Source: Methanosarcinaceae archaeon (GTDB taxonomy: Archaea > Halobacteriota > Methanosarcinia > Methanosarcinales > Methanosarcinaceae). Taken from it: a stretch of DNA of 19,889 nucleotides. The notes under the pieces were generated by a model that was not told the origin of the DNA, ran no database searches, and was given only the letters and a program-made list of their open reading frames with translations. This document shows, in pieces, positions 15,166-19,889 of this stretch. How positions within the stretch are numbered: the first letter of the stretch is position 1; every line of letters begins with the position of its first letter. Position numbers and translations under genes: made by a program. Location of the stretch: positions 1-19,889 of the forward strand of contig JAUWBW010000005.1 in assembly GCA_030609665.1 (NCBI GenBank), in the 5' to 3' direction.

Positions 15166-15246
15166 TCATCTCCCCTCATTGAACTCCTCGACCATCATTA
15201 TCTCTTCGGTGGTCAGGCCGTAGAGTTTGTAGACGAGCCGGTTTTC
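15166..15246 (-). pseudogene. Fossil tail of a DNA methylase gene (copy 1)
   Basis: The minus strand reads ENRLVYKLYGLTTEEIMMVE followed by EFNEGR and a stop. The L-V-Y-x-L-Y-G-L-T-x-E-E-I-x-x-V-E pattern is the usual C-terminus of N6-adenine DNA methylases of the type I and Eco57I kinds. The stop is one base before the BRO/dinD-leader ATG, as if an ancestral operon placed the BRO gene directly behind the methylase. Nothing of the methylase core remains upstream. Confidence 0.5.
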
Positions 15247-15276
15247 ATTAGTTTTTCTTAAACATAATTGTTTTTT

Positions 15277-15289
15277 TTGTATATATATC
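15277..15289 (-). promoter_or_regulatory. TATA box in the duplicated leader (dinD side)
   Basis: Minus-strand gatatatatacaaaaaaaac is identical in the second leader copy at 19628-19642. Initiation about 25 nt downstream leaves roughly 90 nt of leader containing the methylase tail before the BRO stump. Confidence 0.5.
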
Positions 15290-15423
15290 AAAGCCAAGCA
15301 GGGTGAAAGTGTTTGTTTATCTATAAAATAAACCCTGCATGTGATATTTGTTTGAGTGCTGGGCGGCACTTTCTAATATCCAGTTATTCAAATGAAGATG
15401 GAACAAAAATTCAACCGCAGAGG

Positions 15424-15507
15424 ACACTCAACTCCGAAGGAGGTGAGTGTCTGCTACGCCCGATGGGCGTGCAGGGCACAGAGTTGTGAAACGGCATGCA
15501 AGCCGCC
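15424..15507. repeat. Hairpin element at the 3' edge of PE copy D
   Basis: The 27-bp near-palindrome at 15424-15450 has arms acactcaactcc and ggaggtgagtgt around gaa. The hairpin acgccc-gat-gggcgt at 15456-15470 follows, then the same gggcacagagttgtgaaac sequence as in copy C. Compared with 13856-13881 the first palindrome is turned round: loop gaa here, ttc there. Confidence 0.6.
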
Positions 15508-15677
15508 CCCTGAAGTCTTCAACCACAAGCCCGCCCCGATCCCAGATCGTCACGGTTCCTGCGCCGTAGTGCCCTTGTGGTATCTCACCCTCGAAGTCTG
15601 CGTATTCGAGTGGGTGATCTTCTGTCTGGATCGCGAGCCTTTTTATTCTATGTTATGTAGGCGGTGTTTTTGGAAGC
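15508..15677 (-). pseudogene. PE domain gene, copy D (both ends lost)
   Basis: Only the centre remains: LPKTPPT, a stop, HRIKRLAIQTEDHPLEYADF, then GEIPQGHYGAGTVTIWDRGG and LVVEDFRG, which joins the hairpin element at the same point as copies C and H. The N-terminal third, with the HYDLR site, is gone and is replaced by the promoter side of RelBE module 2. Confidence 0.85.
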
Positions 15678-15710
15678 ATGATTGGGAAATGTTTAAATTG
15701 CGAAAAATGA

Positions 15711-15947
15711 ATGATATACATAATGACTGCAATTGCACATGAAACAAAGCATGATACGATTACGATACCAAAGGATCTTTTTGAAGATATGCTTTCATCG
15801 TACCATAAAATGGAACAGATAATGGCAACTCTGGAAGTGTCATTGGACAAGGAAACAATGGATTCGATCAAAAGAAGCAAGGTAGATATGGAAAATGGGG
15901 ATTTTGTAGATTGTTCTTTTGATGAAATTAACGACGTGTTAGCATAA
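15711..15947 (+). CDS. RelB-like antitoxin (module 2)
   Basis: A 78-residue protein, or 74 from the ATG at 15723. It contains TITIPKDLFEDMLSSYHKME, an AbrB/RelB-like opening, a helical middle and an acidic C-terminus (DFVDCSFDEINDVLA) suited to wrapping a toxin. It is followed after two bases by the RelE-like gene. It is only loosely similar to the module 1 antitoxin, so the two modules are separate acquisitions or old duplicates. The start is uncertain because no Shine-Dalgarno site is clear. Confidence 0.65.
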   Translation: MIYIMTAIAHETKHDTITIPKDLFEDMLSSYHKMEQIMATLEVSLDKETMDSIKRSKVDMENGDFVDCSFDEINDVLA

Positions 15948-15949
15948 AA

Positions 15950-16204
15950 ATGGTATACAAAGCACGTCTTCCTAATAGTTTCCAAAAGGATACCAAAAAA
16001 CTTCCTGAGAATATCAAATCAAAAGTGATCAAAGAGATTAAAACGATTCTCGACGATCCATATTGTGGTATTGCACTTGTTGGAAACTTGAAAGGTTTGT
16101 GGAAAAGAAGAATTGGTAAATATCGGATAGTGTATCAAATTTTGAATGATGAAGAATTAGTTATTTTTCATAGCGTGGATCTACGAAAAAAGATATATAA
16201 GTGA
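15950..16204 (+). CDS. RelE-family toxin (module 2)
   Basis: An 84-residue RelE-fold protein: SFQKDTKKLPENIKSKVIKE, then LKGLWKRRIGKYRIVYQI (about 49-66) and a late F-H-S-V-D-L-R-K-K-I-Y. The R-R-I-G-K-Y-R-I-V-Y core is the classic signature of mRNA-cutting RelE toxins. Two bases separate it from the antitoxin. It is convergent with the intact PE gene, copy E. Confidence 0.82.
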   Translation: MVYKARLPNSFQKDTKKLPENIKSKVIKEIKTILDDPYCGIALVGNLKGLWKRRIGKYRIVYQILNDEELVIFHSVDLRKKIYK

Positions 16205-16275
16205 TCAAGGATTTGGACGAGGGTGCGCAACCGATTTTAACCTTTTTGGCGGCATCGACAAAATGATTAGATATC

Positions 16276-16680
16276 TCATTTCCGCTTAAATAACAGCCAG
16301 TTCCTGTTCTCTTTCTGCCCACCGAGTTTGGTCTTGATGAGCGCATACCTGCCCTGCATTTTGTTGCCTGACAGTTCGAATAGTATCTTCTCATTCTCCC
16401 TGAGGTCTTCAACCACAAGCCCGCCCCGGTCCCAGATCGTCACTGTTCCTGCGCCGTATTGCCCTTGTGGTATTTCGCCCTCGAAGTCTGCGTATTTAAG
16501 CGCGTGGTCTTCTGTCTGGATCGCGAGCCTTTTTATTTCATGTTCTGTGGGCGGTGTTTTTGGAAGCGCGAAACTTTTGAGGACTCCGTCGATCTCAAGC
16601 CTGAGGTCGTAGTGGTGGTGTGATGCGTTGTGTTCTTGTATGACGAACATTTGGAGAGCGGCGCTTTTTTGAGTGGACAT
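16276..16680 (-). CDS. Stand-alone LigD-type 3'-phosphoesterase (PE), copy E, intact
   Basis: A 134-residue protein, the only complete copy of the repeated gene. It matches the PE domain of bacterial LigD and the free-standing archaeal PE enzymes, which use a divalent metal to remove 3'-phosphates and 3'-ribonucleotides so that broken DNA ends can be extended or ligated. Expected catalytic residues are present: H17 (QEH), H23-x-D25-x-R27 (HHHYDLRLE), H59 (TEDHALKY) and the EGEIPQGQYGAGTV loop with Y75. The end, RYALIKTKLGG ... NWLLFKRK, closes the beta barrel. It starts 5 bp after the HEPN stop, without a clear ribosome site, so it may be translated by reinitiation as a third gene of the MNT-HEPN unit. 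Other copies start at the equivalent of residue 9-11 (MPQIFV), so the first ten residues are peculiar to this copy. No LigD ligase, polymerase or Ku gene is in the window. Confidence 0.88.
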   Translation of the reverse strand: MSTQKSAALQMFVIQEHNASHHHYDLRLEIDGVLKSFALPKTPPTEHEIKRLAIQTEDHALKYADFEGEIPQGQYGAGTVTIWDRGGLVVEDLRENEKILFELSGNKMQGRYALIKTKLGGQKENRNWLLFKRK

Positions 16681-16685
16681 ATATG

Positions 16686-17084
16686 TTATTTAATTTGAAA
16701 CTGAACCCATCTGTATTCCTTTACACGTTCAAGTGCTCCTTGTCTTGAAAACACCTCTTTGTTTGAGGGTGTGAATACGTCATATCGATATTCTACGGCA
16801 AAAGGAGTTAGATCATCAATATCGTATAACTCGTCTGGAACCTCTATATTATGTTCAGAGCAAAGGTCTATCAATTCTCCCAGATCGTGGGTACGTCGAA
16901 AGGGAACAATTTTGGACATGAGCAGAGCCTTTAGGAGTTTTTCAATTGCCTGCTGTGAATGGAAACCAGATATTTCAGAAGAGATGTCTTCATCATCTAC
17001 TATCTTTTCGAGTAATGCCATGTCTTCTTCTGCTTTTTGTATTAATGTGAAAATAAGTTCATTGCGAGCATCAGCGTCACTCAC
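16686..17084 (-). CDS. HEPN-domain protein of an MNT-HEPN pair
   Basis: A protein of about 132 residues, all helical: an ISGFHSQQAIEKLLKALLMS helix (the HEPN hallmark), then FRRTHDLGELIDLC and a C-terminal EYRYDVF segment. It is COG2250-like. HEPN proteins of this kind are RNases or their inactive partners, kept in check by the adjacent nucleotidyltransferase. The strict R-x4-H motif of HepT toxins is not obvious, so activity is uncertain. The start may be GTG 17084 or ATG 17087; aaggtgg is better spaced for the GTG. It overlaps the nucleotidyltransferase gene by 8-11 bp. Confidence 0.8.
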   Translation of the reverse strand: MSDADARNELIFTLIQKAEEDMALLEKIVDDEDISSEISGFHSQQAIEKLLKALLMSKIVPFRRTHDLGELIDLCSEHNIEVPDELYDIDDLTPFAVEYRYDVFTPSNKEVFSRQGALERVKEYRWVQFQIK

Positions 17085-17397
17085 CATAAACCACCTTGCC
17101 TTCACGAAGCGCAGGATACAGCACAGTTCCCATTATATCCCCATAACGTTTGACTTCATCGATTGAAAAGACTAAAATATCTACAGGTACCCGAAGCGAT
17201 CGTAGAGACCGCCGAATCCTGACAGTTTCTTCACGTCTGGCTGTGACTTCACGTTCAATGACAAGTAGATCAAAATCACTGTCCTCTCTTGCATCTCCGC
17301 GAGCATAAGATCCAAAGAGTATGATCTTTTCAGGGTGTGCCACATCTACGATCTGCGCTACAACCTGATCCAATGTTTTAGGAGATAGTTTCTGCAT
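17077..17397 (-). CDS. Minimal nucleotidyltransferase (MNT) of an MNT-HEPN pair
   Basis: A 106-residue minimal nucleotidyltransferase with an exact GS-x10-D-x-D motif: G29-S30 and D41/D43 in FGSYARGDAREDSDFDLLV. The third acidic residue is expected in VPVDILVFS (D near 73). In MntA-HepT systems such a protein AMPylates the HEPN toxin and so acts as the antitoxin. The ribosome site GTGATC lies four bases before the ATG, an excellent match to the 16S rRNA end. It is the first gene of a leftward unit MNT - HEPN - PE copy E. Confidence 0.88.
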   Translation of the reverse strand: MQKLSPKTLDQVVAQIVDVAHPEKIILFGSYARGDAREDSDFDLLVIEREVTARREETVRIRRSLRSLRVPVDILVFSIDEVKRYGDIMGTVLYPALREGKVVYGE

Positions 17398-17477
17398 TTT
17401 TGATCACTTGTATGTCGATATGTCATGCATCTGTTTGTATTAATTATCTTTTATTTGTCTTTCATTAATAAAAAGGG

Positions 17478-17595
17478 TTCTCCCTGAAGTCTTCGGCCAC
17501 AAGCCCGCCCCAGTCCCAGATCGTCACTATCCTTGCGCCGTAGTACCCCTGTGGTATGATGCGTTGTGGGATTGGATGACGAATATTTGGGGCAT
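17478..17595 (-). pseudogene. PE domain gene, copy F (large internal deletion)
   Basis: It starts with an intact MPQIFVIQSHNAS, then jumps directly to the IPQGYYGAR part in another frame and ends at DFREN. About 150-200 bp are missing between two accac sequences, leaving ataccacaggggtactacgg at the join. The product would be frameshifted and has no active site. Confidence 0.85.
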
Positions 17596-17661
17596 GGTTG
17601 GTGTTTGTTCGCAAAGGTTGAGCATGGAGACTTATATTAGAGTTTGCTACTCGATAGGTAT

Positions 17662-17702
17662 ATATCTATATTAGATATGGATCATATGTTGTTATATAAC
17701 AA
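17662..17702 (+). promoter_or_regulatory. hicBA promoter with two palindromes
   Basis: A perfect 14-bp palindrome ttgttatataacaa (17689-17702) coincides with the TATA position, and a second inverted repeat atatcta-tat-tagatat lies at 17662-17678. HicB antitoxins bind their own promoter, so these are candidate operators. The gene follows with ggaga at 17710. Confidence 0.5.
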
Positions 17703-17722
17703 ACTAATTGGAGACATATTGA

Positions 17723-17974
17723 ATGGAATTTAATATAATTTGTGAAACTGATGAAGATGGAAAATATGTGGTTGAATGCACGGATTTTCCGGGTTGTTTA
17801 TCAGAAGGGGACACATTGGATGAGGCTATGGATAATATTAATGAGGCCATTGTGGGATGTCTTAGATCGAGGCTTAAGTGTGCAAAGGATATTTTCCTAA
17901 AAAAGAGTGCTTTAAATTTCCATGATAGGATGAATATCCTATTAGATACTGCGGCGACGGCTGAATATGCCTAA
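17723..17974 (+). CDS. hicB: HicB-like antitoxin
   Basis: An 83-residue protein with the partial RNase H-like HicB fold: FNIICETDEDGKYVVECTDF, PGCLSEGDTLDEAMDNINEA and IVGCLRSR. The short C-terminus lacks a clear DNA-binding helix-turn-helix or ribbon-helix-helix, so repression may need the complex with HicA. It comes first and overlaps hicA by 8 bp. It lies between PE copies F and G. Confidence 0.88.
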   Translation: MEFNIICETDEDGKYVVECTDFPGCLSEGDTLDEAMDNINEAIVGCLRSRLKCAKDIFLKKSALNFHDRMNILLDTAATAEYA

Positions 17975-18203
17975 ATTACCACGAGCAAGTGGGGACAAGC
18001 ATGTGTCAGCTTTTAAGGCAGCTGGCTGGCAAGTGAACCATATTGAAGGGAGTCATCATATCCTGATAAACGACCAGAGTGATATTCATCTATCTATTCC
18101 TGTTCATAAAAATAAAACACTTGGTGTCGGTTTATTGAAGAAGTTGATAAGCAAGGCGGGAATGACCAACGAAGAATATCTTAAACATTTTCATGGAAGA
18201 TGA
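17967..18203 (+). CDS. hicA: HicA-like toxin
   Basis: A 78-residue HicA with the double-stranded RNA-binding-like fold. The key segment is IEGSHHILIND, containing the catalytic histidine (H30 or H31) of the G-S-H motif, then LSIPVHKNKTLGVGLLKKLI, the second conserved block. HicA toxins cleave mRNA when free of HicB. The start ATG lies within the last codons of hicB. Confidence 0.9.
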   Translation: MPKLPRASGDKHVSAFKAAGWQVNHIEGSHHILINDQSDIHLSIPVHKNKTLGVGLLKKLISKAGMTNEEYLKHFHGR

Positions 18204-18312
18204 GAGTTTGGAGATACACCGTGCGCTCTTCACACCGGATGGTTGGTCACATAGCACGTTTGTGGTGTTTGATCTGCTGAATACAGGTTCGTATGTTTTT
18301 ATTTTCGCTTAA
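18193..18312 (+). CDS. 39-residue open frame behind hicA
   Basis: It starts within the last codons of hicA and reads MEDESLEIHRALFTPDGWSH, then STFVVFDLLN to a stop inside the end of PE copy G. Composition looks coding, but there is no ribosome site and no known relative. It may be the N-terminal scrap of a lost gene, truncated where copy G begins. Confidence 0.25.
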   Translation: MEDESLEIHRALFTPDGWSHSTFVVFDLLNTGSYVFIFA

Positions 18313-18604
18313 AGAGTAGCCAGTTCTTGTTCTTCTTTCCGCCACCGATCTTTGTCTTGATGAGCGCATACCTGCCCTGCATTTTGTTGCCGGACAGTTC
18401 GAAGAGTATCTTCTCGTTTTCCCTGAAGTCTTCAACCACAAGCCCGCCCCGATCCCAGATCGTCACTGTCCCTGTGGTATCTCGCCCTCGAAGTCTGCGT
18501 ATTCAAGCGTGTGGTCTTCTGTCTGGATGGCGAACCGCCTGGTGCCGGGTTCTGTGGGCGGTGTTTTTGGGAGCGCGAAACTTTTGAGGACTCCGTCTAT
18601 CTCA
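18299..18604 (-). pseudogene. PE domain gene, copy G (5' loss and frameshift)
   Basis: It lacks everything before EIDGVLKSFALPKTPPTEPG, so the HYDLR site is gone. A 16-bp deletion in the PQG-x-YGAGTV region shifts the frame to an immediate stop. The remainder is well kept: ENEKILFELSGNKMQGRYAL, then NKNWLLFKRK and TAA, one of only two copies with the original 3' end. Confidence 0.85.
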
Positions 18605-18679
18605 TATATTATCAAATCGACTTGGGAAGGTTTTTATCACCAATTTGGAATGTTCTTTGAATTGTCTCATATGTTCAAG

Positions 18680-19516
18680 TCATTTATTCTTATTTCCTAT
18701 TCTTTTTGTTTTTTCCGGCACTTCGAGATAATTATCACTTGAAACAACACTGCTTCCCAGTTTTTCTTCAATGTCCTTTCGTGTCGCACCGGCCACATCT
18801 CCTCCATCGTTTGCATCATTTCTCAACTCAGGGAATTTTTGGGAATCCCTGTCGCGTGTAAACCTTGTTGTAGTAGCCTCGCCGAGCATTGTAAGGATCA
18901 ATTCAATATCATCCATGTGGTCTCTCAAATTTTCATTTTTCAACTTCTTAAAATATTTATACTCACAGGGAGTTTATCCAAATGTCGCCCTGGATATCTC
19001 AGCTGTCAGAATGGAGTATTCCTGTCTGGAGTTTACTCCTCGTTTATCCCACTCGTCAGTAAGTTCATCTCTTATCGCTATTCCCCTCACTCTTTTTTCA
19101 ATCCACTCATCCGAATAGCCCTTCTGTTCATAGATTTCTTTCATCCGCTTTTGTGCCAATTCGGGATCTTCTATTTCTTGCACCCGTTCATAACCAACTT
19201 TGGCGAGCCATCTCTTGAAAGGTTCAGCTTTTTTTGAGGGAATGGACTGGATTATTCTGAACATGGATTCTGTATTGGCGCAATCTGTGTTGTAATTCTT
19301 GCCGTCTGCGGATGGCAATTTTAGTTGTACCCAAATTGGGGACAACTCAAGTTGTTGAAATCCTCTGTCTTTAATTTTGCCCCAGTATTGCCTTGGCTTT
19401 GGACTATCTGTCAAAACCTTTACAATATCAACAACTGAAAAATACCACTTGTCGTCGTGCCACGTTCTCCTTATTTTCGCACCCTCGAAAACGACAAGTG
19501 CATCTTTTGAATCCAT
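18680..19516 (-). pseudogene. BRO-N family protein interrupted by one in-frame TAA
   Basis: Two frames, 18977-19516 and 18680-18973, are in the same phase and are separated only by TAA at 18974-18976. Together they give a 278-residue protein with a BRO-N domain in the first half (KIRRTWHDDKWYFSVVDIV, then FRIIQSIPSKKAEPFKRWLA and VGYERVQEIEDPELA) and a C-terminal half with AEISRATFG, the stop, TPCEYKYFKK and ENLRDHMDDIELILTMLGEA. Relatives I know read GLTPSEYK here, so a TTA-to-TAA change is the likely cause. BRO-N proteins occur in phages and plasmids as putative DNA-binding antirepressors and beside restriction-modification genes. The ATG at 19516 is preferred over 19531 because gagagga precedes it and copy 1 of the leader starts at the same place. 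Confidence 0.8.
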
Positions 19517-19517
19517 C

Positions 19518-19597
19518 TTATTTCCTCTCATTGATCTCCTCTACAATTTTAATCTCTTCGGGAGTCAGGTCGCAAAGGTTTGTAGACGAGCCGTTTT
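19518..19597 (-). pseudogene. Fossil tail of a DNA methylase gene (copy 2)
   Basis: The minus strand gives RLVYK, then after a one-base insertion LCDLTPEEIKIVEEINERK and a stop, one base before the BRO ATG. It is the same tail as at 15166-15246, frameshifted, so both leaders descend from one methylase-BRO arrangement. Confidence 0.5.
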
Positions 19598-19627
19598 TCA
19601 TTATTTTTTCTAAAACTTAATTGTTTT

Positions 19628-19642
19628 TTTTGTATATATATC
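19628..19642 (-). promoter_or_regulatory. TATA box in the duplicated leader (BRO side)
   Basis: Identical to the dinD-side TATA region, on the minus strand gatatatatacaaaaaaaac. Confidence 0.5.
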
Positions 19643-19823
19643 AAAGCCAAGCAATGTGAAAGTGTTTGTCCACCTATAAAACGATGGACGGCGCGTGATG
19701 TTTGCTTGAATGAGTGGCCGGGCGGCACTTTCCAACATCCAGTTATTCAAATGAATATGGAACAAAAATTCAACCACGGAGGACACAGAGGGCACAGAGT
19801 TGTAAAACGGCATGCAAGCCGCC

Positions 19824-19889
19824 CCCTGAGGTCTTCAACCACAAGCTCGCCCCGATCCCAGATCGTCACTGTTCCTGCGCCGTATTGTC
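19824..19889 (-). pseudogene. PE domain gene, copy H (runs off the window)
   Basis: Only QYGAGTVTIWDRGELVVEDL is visible before the copy joins gggcggcttgcatgccg at the same base as copies C and D. The 5' part is beyond the right edge. Confidence 0.75.

Larger units (their letters stand above)
15166..15640 (-). repeat. Duplicated leader segment, copy 1
   Basis: This segment is repeated at 19516-19889 in the same orientation. Shared parts, in minus-strand order, are the PE remnant, the junction gcggcttgcatgccg, the ccrcggttgaatttttgttcc stretch, agtgccgcc, the TATA region, the methylase tail and the ATGGAT start of the BRO frame. Only the hairpin insertion at 15424-15470 is absent from the other copy. 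Confidence 0.8.
19516..19889 (-). repeat. Duplicated leader segment, copy 2
   Basis: It matches 15166-15640 through the methylase tail, an identical stretch around the TATA box (19622-19655), the agtgccgcc region, ccagttattcaaatga and the PE junction. Here the repeat element reads aaccacggaggacacagagg without the hairpin insertion of copy 1, and is probably the older form. Confidence 0.8.

Noticed and set aside
18974..18976. Recoding of the stop in the BRO-N gene as an unusual amino acid
   Set aside because: The codon is TAA; pyrrolysine uses TAG and selenocysteine uses TGA. A nonsense mutation or sequencing error is simpler.
10632..19889. A chromosomal integron with attC sites
   Set aside because: No integrase gene is in the window, PE breakpoints differ between most copies, and the only constant junction (copies C, D, H) lacks an attC-like structure. 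An array based on repeated PE homology fits better.
10632..19889. PE copies as parts of an insertion sequence
   Set aside because: No transposase, constant terminal inverted repeats or target duplications surround the copies, and all copies share one strand.
10632..19889. CRISPR array
   Set aside because: The recurring units are 60-400 bp gene fragments with large, gene-bearing intervals. No short regular repeat-spacer pattern and no cas genes are seen.

Overview
The window looks like a chromosomal segment of a methanogenic or methanotrophic archaeon of the Methanosarcinales. The archaeal markers are an MCM helicase, a DUF424 protein, a TrmJ-type tRNA methyltransferase, COG1340-type coiled-coil proteins, an S-layer-like surface protein with a C-terminal membrane anchor, TATA boxes, and GTGAT/GAGGTG ribosome sites. 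The order-level hints are an HdrE-like cytochrome b and a small P590-type siroheme protein. Placement is inference from recognised families; no search was run.

Left part (1-10.6 kb), mostly housekeeping. In order it holds: a partial HdrE-like cytochrome b (-); a gap with a transposase fossil and an inverted repeat; a small sulfite-reductase-like protein and a rubrerythrin (both -), divergent from a 2[4Fe-4S] ferredoxin (+); trmJ (+); a toxin-antitoxin-like pair made of a nucleotidyltransferase and an overlapping 57-residue protein (+); mcm and a DUF424 gene (+); two overlapping coiled-coil genes (+) ending in a hairpin/T-tract terminator; an S-layer-like anchored protein (-) and birA (-).

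Right part (10.6-19.9 kb), a highly mosaic accessory island. Eight copies of one gene, encoding the stand-alone 3'-phosphoesterase (PE) domain of the LigD type, recur about every 1-2 kb and all lie on the minus strand. Only one (16276-16680) is full length. The others are truncated, frameshifted, deleted or carry stops. Each of the seven intervals between consecutive copies holds exactly one toxin-antitoxin-like or stress/phage-associated module: winged-helix + nucleotidyltransferase; RelBE-like 1; DinD; RelBE-like 2; MNT-HEPN; HicBA; and a BRO-N gene with an in-frame stop. This 'PE copy - module - PE copy' layout is the most remarkable feature here.

Further signs of cassette-like remodelling: a duplicated leader of about 380 bp (15.16-15.55 and 19.51-19.89 kb) carries a PE remnant, a promoter and the fossil tail of a DNA methylase, but leads into dinD in one place and the BRO-N gene in the other. 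Short 'accacrgagg' repeats and hairpins sit at the broken ends of several PE copies. The island may be a recombination hot spot in which repeated PE sequence allows gain, loss and shuffling of small modules. Whether the PE protein takes part in this, or its gene is only passive homology, cannot be decided from the sequence.
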